NCBI GenBank assembly: GCA_947494825.1
Contig: CANLWN010000004.1
Coordinates: forward strand, 496,001-560,000
Length of the DNA stretch: 64,000 nucleotides
Direction of reading: 5' to 3'
Origin: an uncultured Flavobacteriaceae bacterium
GTDB taxonomy: Bacteria; Bacteroidota; Bacteroidia; Flavobacteriales; Flavobacteriaceae
A program made the translations under genes and the position numbers. How positions within the stretch are numbered: position 1 is the first letter of the stretch; every line of letters starts with the position of its first letter. Below are positions 43,478 through 52,630 of the stretch, piece after piece. A model generated the notes under the pieces. It was given only the letters and a program-made list of their open reading frames with translations, was not told the DNA's origin and searched no databases.

Positions 43478-46400
43478 AAAATACTCGGAAGGCGTTTTGC
43501 CGAACAGTTCCTTAAAGCGTTTGGTGAAATAGGAAAGATTGTTGAAGCCCACTTGATAGGCCACCTCCGAAATATTGCCCGCTTTGTTCTTTAATAGTTG
43601 CGCAGCGCGTTTTAGACGAAAATCTCTTATAAAATCTTGGGCCGATTGATCGGTCAAGGCCCGCATTTTTCGGAACAGCTGAGTCCGGCTCATTCCCATC
43701 TCCCTTGCAAAATCCTCTACTTTGAAAGCCGAATTATCCAAATGTTGCTCCAAAACCTGGATGACCTTTTCCAGAAAAAGTTCATCCTTGGACGTAATGG
43801 CCAGGGTCTTCGGTTCCAGGTTAAGTTGCCGACTGTATTTTTTGCGCAGGCGCTTTCGTTGATCGATAAGGTTCTTTACACGCGCGGTCAGTTCCTCCTT
43901 GTCAAAGGGTTTAACGATATAATCATCCGCTCCGGTCTCAATTCCTTCGAGCTTGGAGGTTTGGGATGCCAATGCCGTGAGCAATATTACAGGGATATGG
44001 CTGGTCTTTTCGTTCTGCTTTAATTTTTCGCAGAGCGATATGCCACTCATCCCGGGCATCATCACATCGCTGACAATGAGATCTGGCACCATTTTTAGGG
44101 CCAGTGAGAGGCCTTCGGTTCCATTTACGGCCTCGGTTATATGGTAGTCCTTGGTGAGCTGTTTCTTGATGTAGGCGCGTACATCGTCATTGTCCTCTAC
44201 GATGAGAAGTTGCGGGCTTCCTTTTGTTCTTGACGGCCCCATTTCCAAGTCCTCTGAAATCCCCGACGAAACGCCCCGAACCGCTTTTTTGGGTTTTGAG
44301 GGTGGTTGCGTTACCTGGCTGAGATCCCCTTCAATGAACTGGTCTTTGGTTATGGGAAGAATTACCGTAAAGGTGGTTCCCTTTCCTTCTTCACTAGCCA
44401 CGGAGATTGTCCCCTTGTGCAACTCGGCCAATTCCTTGGTCAGGGCCAAACCTATGCCCGTTCCGGTTTTTTCGCGAGTCGTGGAGCTGTCTACCTGGTA
44501 GAACCGATCAAATACTTTCTCCAATTCCGCTCCGGATATTCCCGGTCCGTTATCCTGGACTACAATCTTAACCACCTTGTCCTGTTTTTGGATCAGTGTT
44601 GCGCCAAATTGTATCATCCCGCCTTCGGGCGTGAATTTAAACGCATTGGACAATAGATTGTTTACGATCTTTTCCAGTGCATCACCATCGAACCAACCCG
44701 ATCCAATTTCGGAGGCTATGGCCACAGTGAACTTGATATGTTGAAAATCGGCCAGGGAGCTAAAGGAAGCTGCCCGTGTTTTCAGAAAGGTCTCCAGATC
44801 ACCTTCGGTTACGTGCAGGGGCATATTGCCCGCTTCCAATTTGGCCAGATCCAGCAGTTGATTTACCAGATCCAGCAGCTTTTCCCCGTTCTGTTTCATC
44901 AATTGATAGCTTTGCCGGTGTTCCCCATCCTCCTCGGCTGAGGACAGTAGATCTTCTAAGGGCCCTAAGATCAGTGTAAGGGGGGTACGGAACTCATGGG
45001 AAATGTTGGCAAAAAACTGCGACCTAAGGTTTACAAACTCCTGTTGCTTTTTATTGATAAGCTCCCTTGATTTTAGCTTGGTATTGTAATTTCGAAATAA
45101 GAGCAGCAAAATAACGATCAATGAACCAATGCCCCAGAGGAGCAGATTTCTTTGGGTAGCGCTTTGTTTTATAAGCGCTTCCTGAGTGGCCACTTCTGCC
45201 TGCTGTAATTCCCTTTCCTTGGTGAGCAACGCTATTTGCTGGTCTTTTTTTGCGGTTTCGTACTGTATCTCCCGGGCAACGATGTTCTTACTGGTTTCCT
45301 CGTCAAAAATACTGTCCCTTAGCACGTAATATTGTTCCAAATGGGTGAGTGCCGTATTTTCGTTCCCCATCTTTTTATATAGGTCGTATAGGGCAAAGGA
45401 CAGCTTGCTCTTAATTTCCTTTGAATCGGTTAGGCGCGATATGTTCCACCCTTTGTTGAAGGTGTTCACTGCTTCCCGAAACTGCCGTTGCGCTACATAT
45501 ATGTTGCCCAGTTCATAAAGGGAGGTGGCAATGTTGAAGTTGTCGATCTCAATTGTTTTTTTCAAGGCAATACTCTTATTGAGAAAGGTGATTCCCTTGG
45601 CAGGGTCCTGATCGGCATGCAATACGCCAAGGCTGTGATAGTTTAGGCTCAACAGATCCTTAAAGGCCCCCTCCTCCGCTAATTTTAGGCTTTTGTCAAA
45701 ATAATAAAGGGCCGAGTCCTGCTGCGCATTCTTGTCCATGGCCACGCCCAGGCTATGGTAGTTGGAGGCGTTTAGCCGTGCATCCCCCAACTCTTCGCTA
45801 TGGCGAAGCGATGCCCTATAATATTTTAAGGCATTTTCATAGTTTTCCATGTTATCGTAGACCCCGGCAATATTTTCAAAACAACTGGCCAGCAAATACT
45901 GGTCGCCCTCCCGTTCAAAGACCTCGAGGGAGGAGAAAAAATCGTTCAACGCCAGATCGTAGTTGCTAAAATTCCACTGGATGGTTCCCAGATTAAAGTT
46001 CACTTTGGCGACGGACAAGCTGTCCCCCGCCCATTGAAAATAGGGAATGGAGGCGGTAAAGTTCCTATAGGCATTTTGATTGTCACCCTGATATAAATAG
46101 ACGGCGCCCATGTTTAGATAGCCATCCGCGATTCCCAAAGTATCCGCTACTTGGGTTCTATAGGTAAAATCTTTTTCATAATAGGAGATGGCTTTGTCGT
46201 ATTCGGAAATGGAGGCGTGCAAAAGACCTAAGTTGTAATTAATGTCATGCACCCCGTCCAAGTCTCCCAATTTTTCAAAAAGCGCCTGACCCTGTTCATA
46301 ATAAAAAATACAGCTGTCCATGGCGCCGGTATATAGGAAATAGGTGCCTTTGATTTTGTCTGCCGAGGCCATACCATATTTGTAGCTGTTGATAACGGCC

Positions 46401-46612
46401 AGGTCATACGCCCTTTTTGCATAGTGATAAGAAGTATCCAAACTGGCCCCCCGATAGGCATTGGCAATATCCAAAAGCAGCTTTACCTCCGTGGTATCGC
46501 GAGCAGGGCTATTTTCCAATACCCGCTCCAAACTATCGATCTTGGTTCTGAGTTGCGCATGGGTAGACCAACAATGCATCAAAAGGAAGCCTAGAAGGAG
46601 TAGCTTTTTCAT
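43472..46612 (-). CDS. Hybrid two-component regulator (TPR sensor, kinase, receiver, AraC)
   Basis: 1046 residues in one chain: signal peptide (1-19), periplasmic TPR array (about 30-440), coiled linker, one transmembrane helix (about 489-507), HisKA with phospho-acceptor His539 in FFANISHEFRTPL, HATPase (about 640-755), receiver (about 800-915, with SDVMMPGMSG and KPFDKEEL) and C-terminal AraC helix-turn-helix (about 945-1046). Signal and DNA binding are thus in one membrane protein. A TPR sensor rather than a Reg_prop propeller sets it apart from the glycan-sensing branch. Its target genes are unknown; the S41 peptidase gene is divergent from it. Confidence 0.95.
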   Translation of the reverse strand: MKKLLLLGFLLMHCWSTHAQLRTKIDSLERVLENSPARDTTEVKLLLDIANAYRGASLDTSYHYAKRAYDLAVINSYKYGMASADKIKGTYFLYTGAMDSCIFYYEQGQALFEKLGDLDGVHDINYNLGLLHASISEYDKAISYYEKDFTYRTQVADTLGIADGYLNMGAVYLYQGDNQNAYRNFTASIPYFQWAGDSLSVAKVNFNLGTIQWNFSNYDLALNDFFSSLEVFEREGDQYLLASCFENIAGVYDNMENYENALKYYRASLRHSEELGDARLNASNYHSLGVAMDKNAQQDSALYYFDKSLKLAEEGAFKDLLSLNYHSLGVLHADQDPAKGITFLNKSIALKKTIEIDNFNIATSLYELGNIYVAQRQFREAVNTFNKGWNISRLTDSKEIKSKLSFALYDLYKKMGNENTALTHLEQYYVLRDSIFDEETSKNIVAREIQYETAKKDQQIALLTKERELQQAEVATQEALIKQSATQRNLLLWGIGSLIVILLLLFRNYNTKLKSRELINKKQQEFVNLRSQFFANISHEFRTPLTLILGPLEDLLSSAEEDGEHRQSYQLMKQNGEKLLDLVNQLLDLAKLEAGNMPLHVTEGDLETFLKTRAASFSSLADFQHIKFTVAIASEIGSGWFDGDALEKIVNNLLSNAFKFTPEGGMIQFGATLIQKQDKVVKIVVQDNGPGISGAELEKVFDRFYQVDSSTTREKTGTGIGLALTKELAELHKGTISVASEEGKGTTFTVILPITKDQFIEGDLSQVTQPPSKPKKAVRGVSSGISEDLEMGPSRTKGSPQLLIVEDNDDVRAYIKKQLTKDYHITEAVNGTEGLSLALKMVPDLIVSDVMMPGMSGISLCEKLKQNEKTSHIPVILLTALASQTSKLEGIETGADDYIVKPFDKEELTARVKNLIDQRKRLRKKYSRQLNLEPKTLAITSKDELFLEKVIQVLEQHLDNSAFKVEDFAREMGMSRTQLFRKMRALTDQSAQDFIRDFRLKRAAQLLKNKAGNISEVAYQVGFNNLSYFTKRFKELFGKTPSEYFS

Positions 46613-46834
46613 GGTTTGGTCAATATATCCCTATACTCCTACTAATTTAAAGGGAAAATTTGTCATTTTGGTCATAAATAATCCCAATAAACGGCTCAAA
46701 AAGATACTTTTAGGGATTTCTAAGGCCAAAATACCCCTTGGGTTTCCTTTGACCCGCCTCATGGGAACATTTAGGGATAAAGGTGTAACGATTTGCGCCG
46801 AAGATCATCTTTTAGGAAACGAGAACAAAAGACT

Positions 46835-48268
46835 ATGCGTGCAAAATGGCCTTATTTATTACTGATTGCAATTTTCCTGGTGTTAATTGCTTGCGAAACC
46901 GGCAAAAAAAAGGATAGGACCATAGAAGGTGTTTGGCAATCGATTGGTTATGGACGGGTACTGAACATTGCTTCGGACCAGTTTGAAATGTATGATATCA
47001 CCCAAATGTCCTGCTTGCCGGTAAGCCAAGGCGACCTATCCAAACTGGAGAGTGCAGTGCATCTCAAAAACGATACCCTCAATGTTGCCTTGGGATTTGA
47101 TACCTATGCTTTCGAAAGAATAAACGAACTGCCTGTTCTTTGCCAACAACAGCTCACGGATAGTATCCTTTCGGATCCTGTTTTCAATTTTGAGGTGTTT
47201 GCAAATACCTTTAAGGAGCATTTTGCCTATTTTGAGCGCAACCACATTGACTGGAACACACTATACCCCTCGTTAAGAAGCAAGATCTCGGCCAAGACCA
47301 CAACGGCTAATCTATACCTCGTGATGCAAGCGATGATAGATAGCCTCAAGGACAATCACGGCTATGTTGAACCTACGGACGAGGTGTACGAATTGTTGGA
47401 ACAAAAGAGGGACACCAAAAAAACAGAGGGCGTCAAAGAGTATGGCGACTTTGAAATTGCCCAGTTGGTTACCGACCATTATCTGGTGGAAAATCTCACC
47501 AAGGACACCTGGATCGTCAATTGGGGAAAAATGGAGGGCAATATCGGGTACATACAGCTAAAGGCCATGTTTCTCCACGCCAACTTGGACCTGTCCGATA
47601 GCTTGGTCCAAAAAAACGGCCTGGTGGAGACCTACTATGACGAACTTGACAAACTCAGTGAAAAAGGGAAACTCGAGGCGGAGTTGTTGGGGATACGGTC
47701 CACTATGGACAAGGTACTAGCCGATCTATGGGACACACAATGCATTATTTTGGATGTCCGGTTCAATGGAGGGGGCATTGATGAGGTGGGCATGGAAATC
47801 CTGAAGCGATTTAATGCGGAACGCATACAGGTTGCCAGCAAAAAAGCAAGGCTTAAAATGGGGCACACCAAGGAAATTCCAATTTTTCTGGACCCTGGAC
47901 ACAAACCATATACCAAGCCCTTGTACATGCTCACTTCACAACAGTCTGCAAGTGCTACCGATTATCTGGCCATGGCTTCCCTTGCACTTGATAATGTTAA
48001 GCGGATCGGTTCGCATACCCAAGGAGCCTTGTCCGATGCCCTTGAAAAACAATTGCCCAACGGATGGTATTTTTCCCTTTCCAACGAGGTGTATTTGGAC
48101 CTTCAGGGAATCTGTTATGAATCCGTGGGAATCTCGGTGGACCATGAATTGCACTATCCCGAGGACCGTCAGACCTTTTTCCGAAGCGTGGCCAATGATC
48201 TGGAAACGGACAGGCAAAATGTGCTGATGGCTATTGAGGCTTTAAGGAGCAAAAAAATGTCCGACTAA
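46835..48268 (+). CDS. S41 family peptidase, lipoprotein
   Basis: 477 residues from the ATG at 46835, which gives a lipoprotein signal (hydrophobic YLLLIAIFLVLIAC, Cys20). The tail-specific protease domain spans about 290-460: CIILDVRFNGGG, then YMLTSQQSASATDYLAMA carrying the likely catalytic Ser, and GSHTQGALSDALEKQLPNGW. No PDZ domain is evident; the N-terminal half (about 60-190) resembles the tricorn/IRBP helical region. It may trim peptides or proteins in the periplasm. It is divergent from the hybrid sensor. Confidence 0.88.
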   Translation: MRAKWPYLLLIAIFLVLIACETGKKKDRTIEGVWQSIGYGRVLNIASDQFEMYDITQMSCLPVSQGDLSKLESAVHLKNDTLNVALGFDTYAFERINELPVLCQQQLTDSILSDPVFNFEVFANTFKEHFAYFERNHIDWNTLYPSLRSKISAKTTTANLYLVMQAMIDSLKDNHGYVEPTDEVYELLEQKRDTKKTEGVKEYGDFEIAQLVTDHYLVENLTKDTWIVNWGKMEGNIGYIQLKAMFLHANLDLSDSLVQKNGLVETYYDELDKLSEKGKLEAELLGIRSTMDKVLADLWDTQCIILDVRFNGGGIDEVGMEILKRFNAERIQVASKKARLKMGHTKEIPIFLDPGHKPYTKPLYMLTSQQSASATDYLAMASLALDNVKRIGSHTQGALSDALEKQLPNGWYFSLSNEVYLDLQGICYESVGISVDHELHYPEDRQTFFRSVANDLETDRQNVLMAIEALRSKKMSD

Positions 48269-48329
48269 GGATGCTGTTGCTAAAAGTTCTATTCCAAACA
48301 TTTCATCGAGCATGAGGAATTCCGAAAGA

Positions 48330-49673
48330 TTAATCCCCTGAAATTGCTATGTGCGCTATTTCCCCGGATTCCAAATCTAGGATTTTCAGGGTAGAGCCGC
48401 CCATAAAAAAGGGATTGACGGGCGCCGCAAACGCAATTTTCCTGCCATCGGGCGAAGGGGAAGGGAACCAGGCATCTTCTCCATAGTCTGTAATAATCCT
48501 TTTGTTTAACCCATCCTGGTCCATCATGGCAAGTTGGTTGCGCATAGTGGCCCCTGTCTCATAATAACCTGTAACCAAGGAATTGCCACCTGGGATCCAG
48601 ACGGGGGTCCACCACCAGTTTTTTTGCGTCAACAGTGCGCTTTCCCCTGTGTTCATATCCAGTTTTACCAAGGAGTAGGAATTTTGGGAAAGCTGAACAT
48701 CGTACACCACAAGTCCGTCCTTATTTATGGTCGGGTTGCTCTTTATTCCCTTTGAACGGGTAAGGCGGGTATATGTTTTTTCCGTGATATCGACCGTATA
48801 GAGATCATTGGCATCCGGACCGTCCTGATTCACGAAAACAACACGGTTTCCGTCAAAGGACCAGCAGGGAAACGACTTGGTTCCCTTGAGCCCCTTCTGA
48901 TCCGTAAGTTTTTTTTCTTCAGACCCATCTGACCTTATCAAAAAAAGTTCCTTGCCGCCACTGTATAATTCGGAACGATGAAAAACGATCCATTTCCCAT
49001 CAGGAGACCATTTTGGGGCCATCTCGTTTTCCCGGGTATAGGTAAGACGTCGCAATGCCCGATGCTTAAGGTTATATACATAGAGGTCATAGCTTCCACT
49101 GCCATTCAGGGCGGCCTGCATGATCAGTTCCTCCCCGTTAGGTGACCAATCCAGGTATTGTACTTGCGGACTAAAGGGCAACGCCCGAATTTTCCGCAGC
49201 AACTTTTTAAAGGCCTCCTTGGTCTTCAAGGCCTCATAATATGGACTTGACGAGATGGTGGCAAGGTCTGTAAAACCGGAATTGTATAAATTGGTAAAAC
49301 CGCTTTCCACGGATTTCTCCAGATAGCGAACCCCCGACTCAAAGTCGCCCAGTTTTAGATAGGCATCCGCAATGAAAAAGAAGACCGTATTCCTGTACTC
49401 CGGGGTAACCGCCAGTTTTTCAAATACCGCTATGGCTTTTTCATGGTCGTTGGAAGCGCGATAGGCATGGGCCAATTGGTTGAGCGCATAGGAGTTGGAA
49501 GTGTCTTTTTTTACCACCCCCTGGAAGATTGCTATGCTTTTGTCGAGGTCTATGGTCCAAAGGCTATCGCCTTCGGCCACGGCGCTAACATGTGCCTCCG
49601 TTTGGCCTATGGCATAAAACGCAAACAGCGTAATTAAAAATTGAACAAAGGATTTAGCATGGATTCCATGCAT
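48330..49673 (-). CDS. TPR and TolB-type beta-propeller protein
   Basis: 447 residues. A signal peptide (about 1-30) is followed by a short TPR part (about 30-165, NQLAHAYRASNDHEKAIAVF) and a WD40-like/TolB propeller (about 170-447) with repeated W-S-P-D-G turns such as PKWSPDGKWIVFHRS and FPSPSPDGRKIAFAA. Such proteins bind partners in the periplasm; an enzyme domain is absent. It converges on the S41 peptidase gene, ending 62 bp from it. Function is unknown. Confidence 0.85.
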   Translation of the reverse strand: MHGIHAKSFVQFLITLFAFYAIGQTEAHVSAVAEGDSLWTIDLDKSIAIFQGVVKKDTSNSYALNQLAHAYRASNDHEKAIAVFEKLAVTPEYRNTVFFFIADAYLKLGDFESGVRYLEKSVESGFTNLYNSGFTDLATISSSPYYEALKTKEAFKKLLRKIRALPFSPQVQYLDWSPNGEELIMQAALNGSGSYDLYVYNLKHRALRRLTYTRENEMAPKWSPDGKWIVFHRSELYSGGKELFLIRSDGSEEKKLTDQKGLKGTKSFPCWSFDGNRVVFVNQDGPDANDLYTVDITEKTYTRLTRSKGIKSNPTINKDGLVVYDVQLSQNSYSLVKLDMNTGESALLTQKNWWWTPVWIPGGNSLVTGYYETGATMRNQLAMMDQDGLNKRIITDYGEDAWFPSPSPDGRKIAFAAPVNPFFMGGSTLKILDLESGEIAHIAISGD

Positions 49674-49802
49674 GATCGGCGTATTGTGGTTTTAAGCAAT
49701 AATACTCCAAAAAGTGGGGAAGTAATATGCTGCCAGGGCCGAAAAAGTTCGAATACCTGCAAGAATACAACTTGGCATCCGTTCTATTGCGGTTCTAGGG
49801 GT

Positions 49803-50339
49803 TCAGTCGAAAATCCTACCGTAATAATTTAGATCTACCAGTTGGTTGCGGGTGGTGATATAGTCACGCCTTATGGTACCCTCCAGGGTAAAACCATTGT
49901 TAAGAGCAACCTTTATGCTGCCCTGGTTTTCCGAGCCAACCCTGCACAACAACTTTTTAAAGCGATAGGTTGATATAAGGTATTGGATGAAAGGCTCCAG
50001 GGCTTTGGAGATAATACCCTGACCTTCGAACCCGGCATCGATGAAATAGCCCAATTCGGCCTTGGGGATGGTAAGGTCAATATTTTTGACATCGAGGAAT
50101 CCAATATAATCGGTCTTTCCGGGTTTGGAAACGGTGTAGGGTAGGTAGGCTTTTTCCTTTCTGAGTTTGGCGATAGTCTGGCAATAGGCCATTGTTTCTT
50201 CCAAGGATCGGGTCTTGCGGACTGTTCCTGCAAAAAAATCCTCCAGTCGGGGCCTGTTTTTTTCTATAAGGGCATAGAACAATTCTGGTTTCGCCGTATC
50301 CAGTTCGCTAATGTAATAATTGCCTAAATCTATTTTCAT
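49803..50339 (-). CDS. RimJ/RimL-type GNAT acetyltransferase
   Basis: 178 residues with the layout of ribosomal-protein acetyltransferase relatives. DVKNIDLTIPKAELGYFIDAGFEGQGIISKALEPFI, cited in part, holds the acetyl-CoA strand and loop (Q/R-x-x-G-x as EGQGIIS). The end VGSENQGSIKVALNNGFTLEGTIRRDY is typical. It may acetylate an N-terminus or a small amine. The gene is monocistronic by spacing. Confidence 0.9.
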   Translation of the reverse strand: MKIDLGNYYISELDTAKPELFYALIEKNRPRLEDFFAGTVRKTRSLEETMAYCQTIAKLRKEKAYLPYTVSKPGKTDYIGFLDVKNIDLTIPKAELGYFIDAGFEGQGIISKALEPFIQYLISTYRFKKLLCRVGSENQGSIKVALNNGFTLEGTIRRDYITTRNQLVDLNYYGRIFD

Positions 50340-50535
50340 GGGAACATCAAACAGCGGTCAAGATACTTTTTTTTGCACATACGGGAAGCGCCAGATATCA
50401 GTTTGTGCAGTGCAGACCACAAAAAGGCCTACTTACGCAACATTAATTTTCCCTTGACGGATCACTGCCCTACTTTTATCACATAATAATTAACAAGACG
50501 ACCCAAATTTTTTCATTTTCATATAGTGTTCTCGT

Positions 50536-50570
50536 AAAAGAGCCTTGTCTTAACCGATAAGGCTCTTTTT
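50536..50570. terminator. Intrinsic terminator, probably for the 50597-51118 gene
   Basis: AAAAGAGCCTT and AAGGCTCTTTT pair over 11 bp with a 12-base loop. It lies 27 bases beyond the stop of the minus-strand membrane-protein gene, with four T at the end of the stem on that strand; the plus strand has five T and further T-rich sequence, so it may work both ways. Confidence 0.75.
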
Positions 50571-50596
50571 AGTTTTCCCTGTCTTCAATCCGTAAG

Positions 50597-51118
50597 CTAA
50601 CCGGCCGTTTTTTGGGAGATTTGTCCTTCTCCAGAAACGTATTGTGCTGTTATCAAGGCAATGGGTACACCTACCAAAACCATGTGCCATATGATTCCAA
50701 TGGCTGCCAGTCCTGAATCAAAGGGACTTTTGGGGATATTGGTCGCCGGCAATATCAACAGGTTCATTACCAACCAAATACCCAAGCCAAAGATTAGCCC
50801 AGAGGCTATTTTATGGCTACGCAATGCGGCTATTTTTGAATGTAGATAAAAGTAAATGATTGCACAGGTATAGGCAATTACAAAGTGAAAGAAAAACCCA
50901 ACAAGTACCATATATCCACCTCCATTAATAGCTGTTGGGCCATAAATTCCGCTGGCAATAAATTGCAATACCTGCAGCGGGTTAAGGTCAAAATAAACGT
51001 AGTACACCAGTATTCCGGCCAAGGAATCCAAAATCCCCGCCACCAAACCCGACCAGAAAATCGTTTTGGCGACGCTGGATGATTTTGCAAAATTAAACAT
51101 AGATTTTGTCTGTGTCAT
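50597..51118 (-). CDS. Four-helix membrane protein of unknown function
   Basis: 173 residues from the ATG at 51118 (an upstream in-frame start at 51154 adds 12 polar residues). Four hydrophobic segments lie at about 17-37, 68-90, 105-125 and 140-160. The pattern with GLVAGILDSLAGILVY and a Gly-rich loop GPTAINGGGYMVLVG resembles the YagU-like group, though this is not certain. It is the last gene of a minus-strand run downstream of a Crp/Fnr regulator and may be its target. Confidence 0.75.
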   Translation of the reverse strand: MTQTKSMFNFAKSSSVAKTIFWSGLVAGILDSLAGILVYYVYFDLNPLQVLQFIASGIYGPTAINGGGYMVLVGFFFHFVIAYTCAIIYFYLHSKIAALRSHKIASGLIFGLGIWLVMNLLILPATNIPKSPFDSGLAAIGIIWHMVLVGVPIALITAQYVSGEGQISQKTAG

Positions 51119-51227
51119 GATTGTCTTCTTTAATTGTTTTATTGATGAGGACAAAGATGCTGGGAAGTTTAAGGTTTGACAATCGGATAGTTTAACAAAT
51201 TAGGTTCAACTAGCAGAACATTGCAAG

Positions 51228-51809
51228 CTACCTGTTAGCAAGCTGATTGCGTATTTCACTGAGATATTGTTTGGTAATTCCGAGATAGGATGCAATCATA
51301 TATTGTGGAACGCGTTGCTCCAGTTGTGGATATAAGTCGGAGAAAATCAAGTAACGCTCCTTGGCCGGCAGACTAAAGTTCCTGACGATTCTTTTTTCCG
51401 AGGCTACAAAGGCATTTTGGACAATGATCCTAAAAAAACGTTCAAAACTGGGAATCAGGGCAAACAGTTCCTGAAGGGTATCATATGAAAACTGTAAGAC
51501 TTCGGTGGGCTCAAGACATTGTACATTATAATCCGCTGGCGTTCTATTGATGAAACTGCCCATATCGGCGGTCCACCAGTTTTCGATGGCAAAACGAACA
51601 ATGTGCTCGTGCCCCTCCGGATCTACATGGAAGGTTCTTAGGCAGCCCTTGACCACAAAACTGTCGTACAGGCAAATATCACCTTGCTGTACAAGATATT
51701 GACCCTTTAGATAACTTCGATACGTTAGCTTGGACACCAAAATGTCCTTTTCTTCCGTCGTTAAGGTAATAAAGGTAGACAGATAGTCAAAAAGGAGCTG
51801 CTCTTTCAT
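51228..51809 (-). CDS. Crp/Fnr family transcription regulator
   Basis: 193 residues from the ATG at 51809; the longer frame to 51929 overlaps the upstream YHS-like gene and does not match the family. A cyclic-nucleotide-binding-like barrel (about 20-130, GQYLVQQGDICLYDSFVVKGCLRTF in part) is followed by a winged helix (about 145-193, with YMIASYLGITKQYLSEIRNQ as helix-turn-helix). The phosphate-binding Arg-Ser pair of true Crp is not present, so the ligand is unknown. Such short regulators are common in Bacteroidota. It may act on the membrane-protein gene 109 bp downstream. Confidence 0.88.
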   Translation of the reverse strand: MKEQLLFDYLSTFITLTTEEKDILVSKLTYRSYLKGQYLVQQGDICLYDSFVVKGCLRTFHVDPEGHEHIVRFAIENWWTADMGSFINRTPADYNVQCLEPTEVLQFSYDTLQELFALIPSFERFFRIIVQNAFVASEKRIVRNFSLPAKERYLIFSDLYPQLEQRVPQYMIASYLGITKQYLSEIRNQLANR

Positions 51810-51901
51810 GTTTCCCCGAAAATGGCAAGAAACGCCAAGTTGCTTCAAAGTTAAGCCTTCAAGCGCAACAAACCGATATGGGCTATCATTTTTTGGAACC
51901 T

Positions 51902-52117
51902 TTACAAGGACCCCAGTTTTTTTGCCCAAACACCATCCGCCTTACTCGCCCTATTGGGCAGTATCCGAAATAGGAACTTGGCCACTCCGTTGGAAAAAAG
52001 ATAGGTTCGGTTATCGAGGGTCAAGCTGTGTTTTCCACCCATAACATCCGTTTTTCCGGTACTTACCGCAAACGCGCAACGTCCGTCGTAAGCGGTATTC
52101 ATAGGATTGTTTTCCAT
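51902..52117 (-). CDS. Small YHS-like domain protein
   Basis: 71 residues. AYDGRCAFAVSTGK near the start and the later KHSLTLDNRTYLFSNGVAKFLF stretch (shown in part) resemble a YHS domain, which usually reads D-P-V-C-x-M then Y-x-Y-x-G-K-x-Y-x-F-C-S. Only one Cys is kept, so metal binding as in copper YHS proteins is doubtful. It lies 22 bp after the DGPF/YCII gene. The role is unknown; a small sensor or partner of that protein is one idea. Confidence 0.7.
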   Translation of the reverse strand: MENNPMNTAYDGRCAFAVSTGKTDVMGGKHSLTLDNRTYLFSNGVAKFLFRILPNRASKADGVWAKKLGSL

Positions 52118-52139
52118 AATCTTGTTTTTGTCGTGAAAC

Positions 52140-52496
52140 TTAATTGATACCCTCCATACGTTTTATGGGGCGGATTTCTATGATGGCCTGCTCCTCATCA
52201 AAAATGGGATTTGCCTTGGCGATATTGATTGCTGAGGCAAGGTCTTCGGCAACAATGTGAAAGTAGCCGGTAATCACTTCTTTGGATTCGTTGAACGGGC
52301 CGTCCTTGAACACACCGCCTTTACCCTGAACCACGGCTCCGCCCATCTCCAAGGGTTGAGCTCCTTTTAGGGTTCCGGACTCCATTAATCCCCCGATGTA
52401 ACCGCCAATTTTTTGAACATGTGCCTGTTGTTCTTCAGGGGACAATGACAATAGATGGTCCCCATTTGTTTTGATAAATAACATAAATTCTTGCAT
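52140..52496 (-). CDS. YCII/DGPF domain protein
   Basis: 118 residues of the YCII-related family. The segment GGVFKDGPFNESKEVITGYF, cited in full at 20 residues, holds the DGPF motif that names the group of proteins paired with ECF42 sigma factors. The fold is a ferredoxin-like dimer with an unknown catalytic or signalling job. Its gene follows the ECF42-type sigma gene by 134 bp on the same strand, matching the known pairing. Confidence 0.9.
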   Translation of the reverse strand: MQEFMLFIKTNGDHLLSLSPEEQQAHVQKIGGYIGGLMESGTLKGAQPLEMGGAVVQGKGGVFKDGPFNESKEVITGYFHIVAEDLASAINIAKANPIFDEEQAIIEIRPIKRMEGIN

Positions 52497-52630
52497 GATA
52501 CTATTTTTAATAACCGTTAATTAATGTCTATTACCTCTTAGTCAATCGGTAATCTAAAAAAGGGACATGGAAAGTAAAAAAAAGTGAAACAGCTTTTAGT
52601 TAAGCATATAATATAATGATAGTCAATTGA

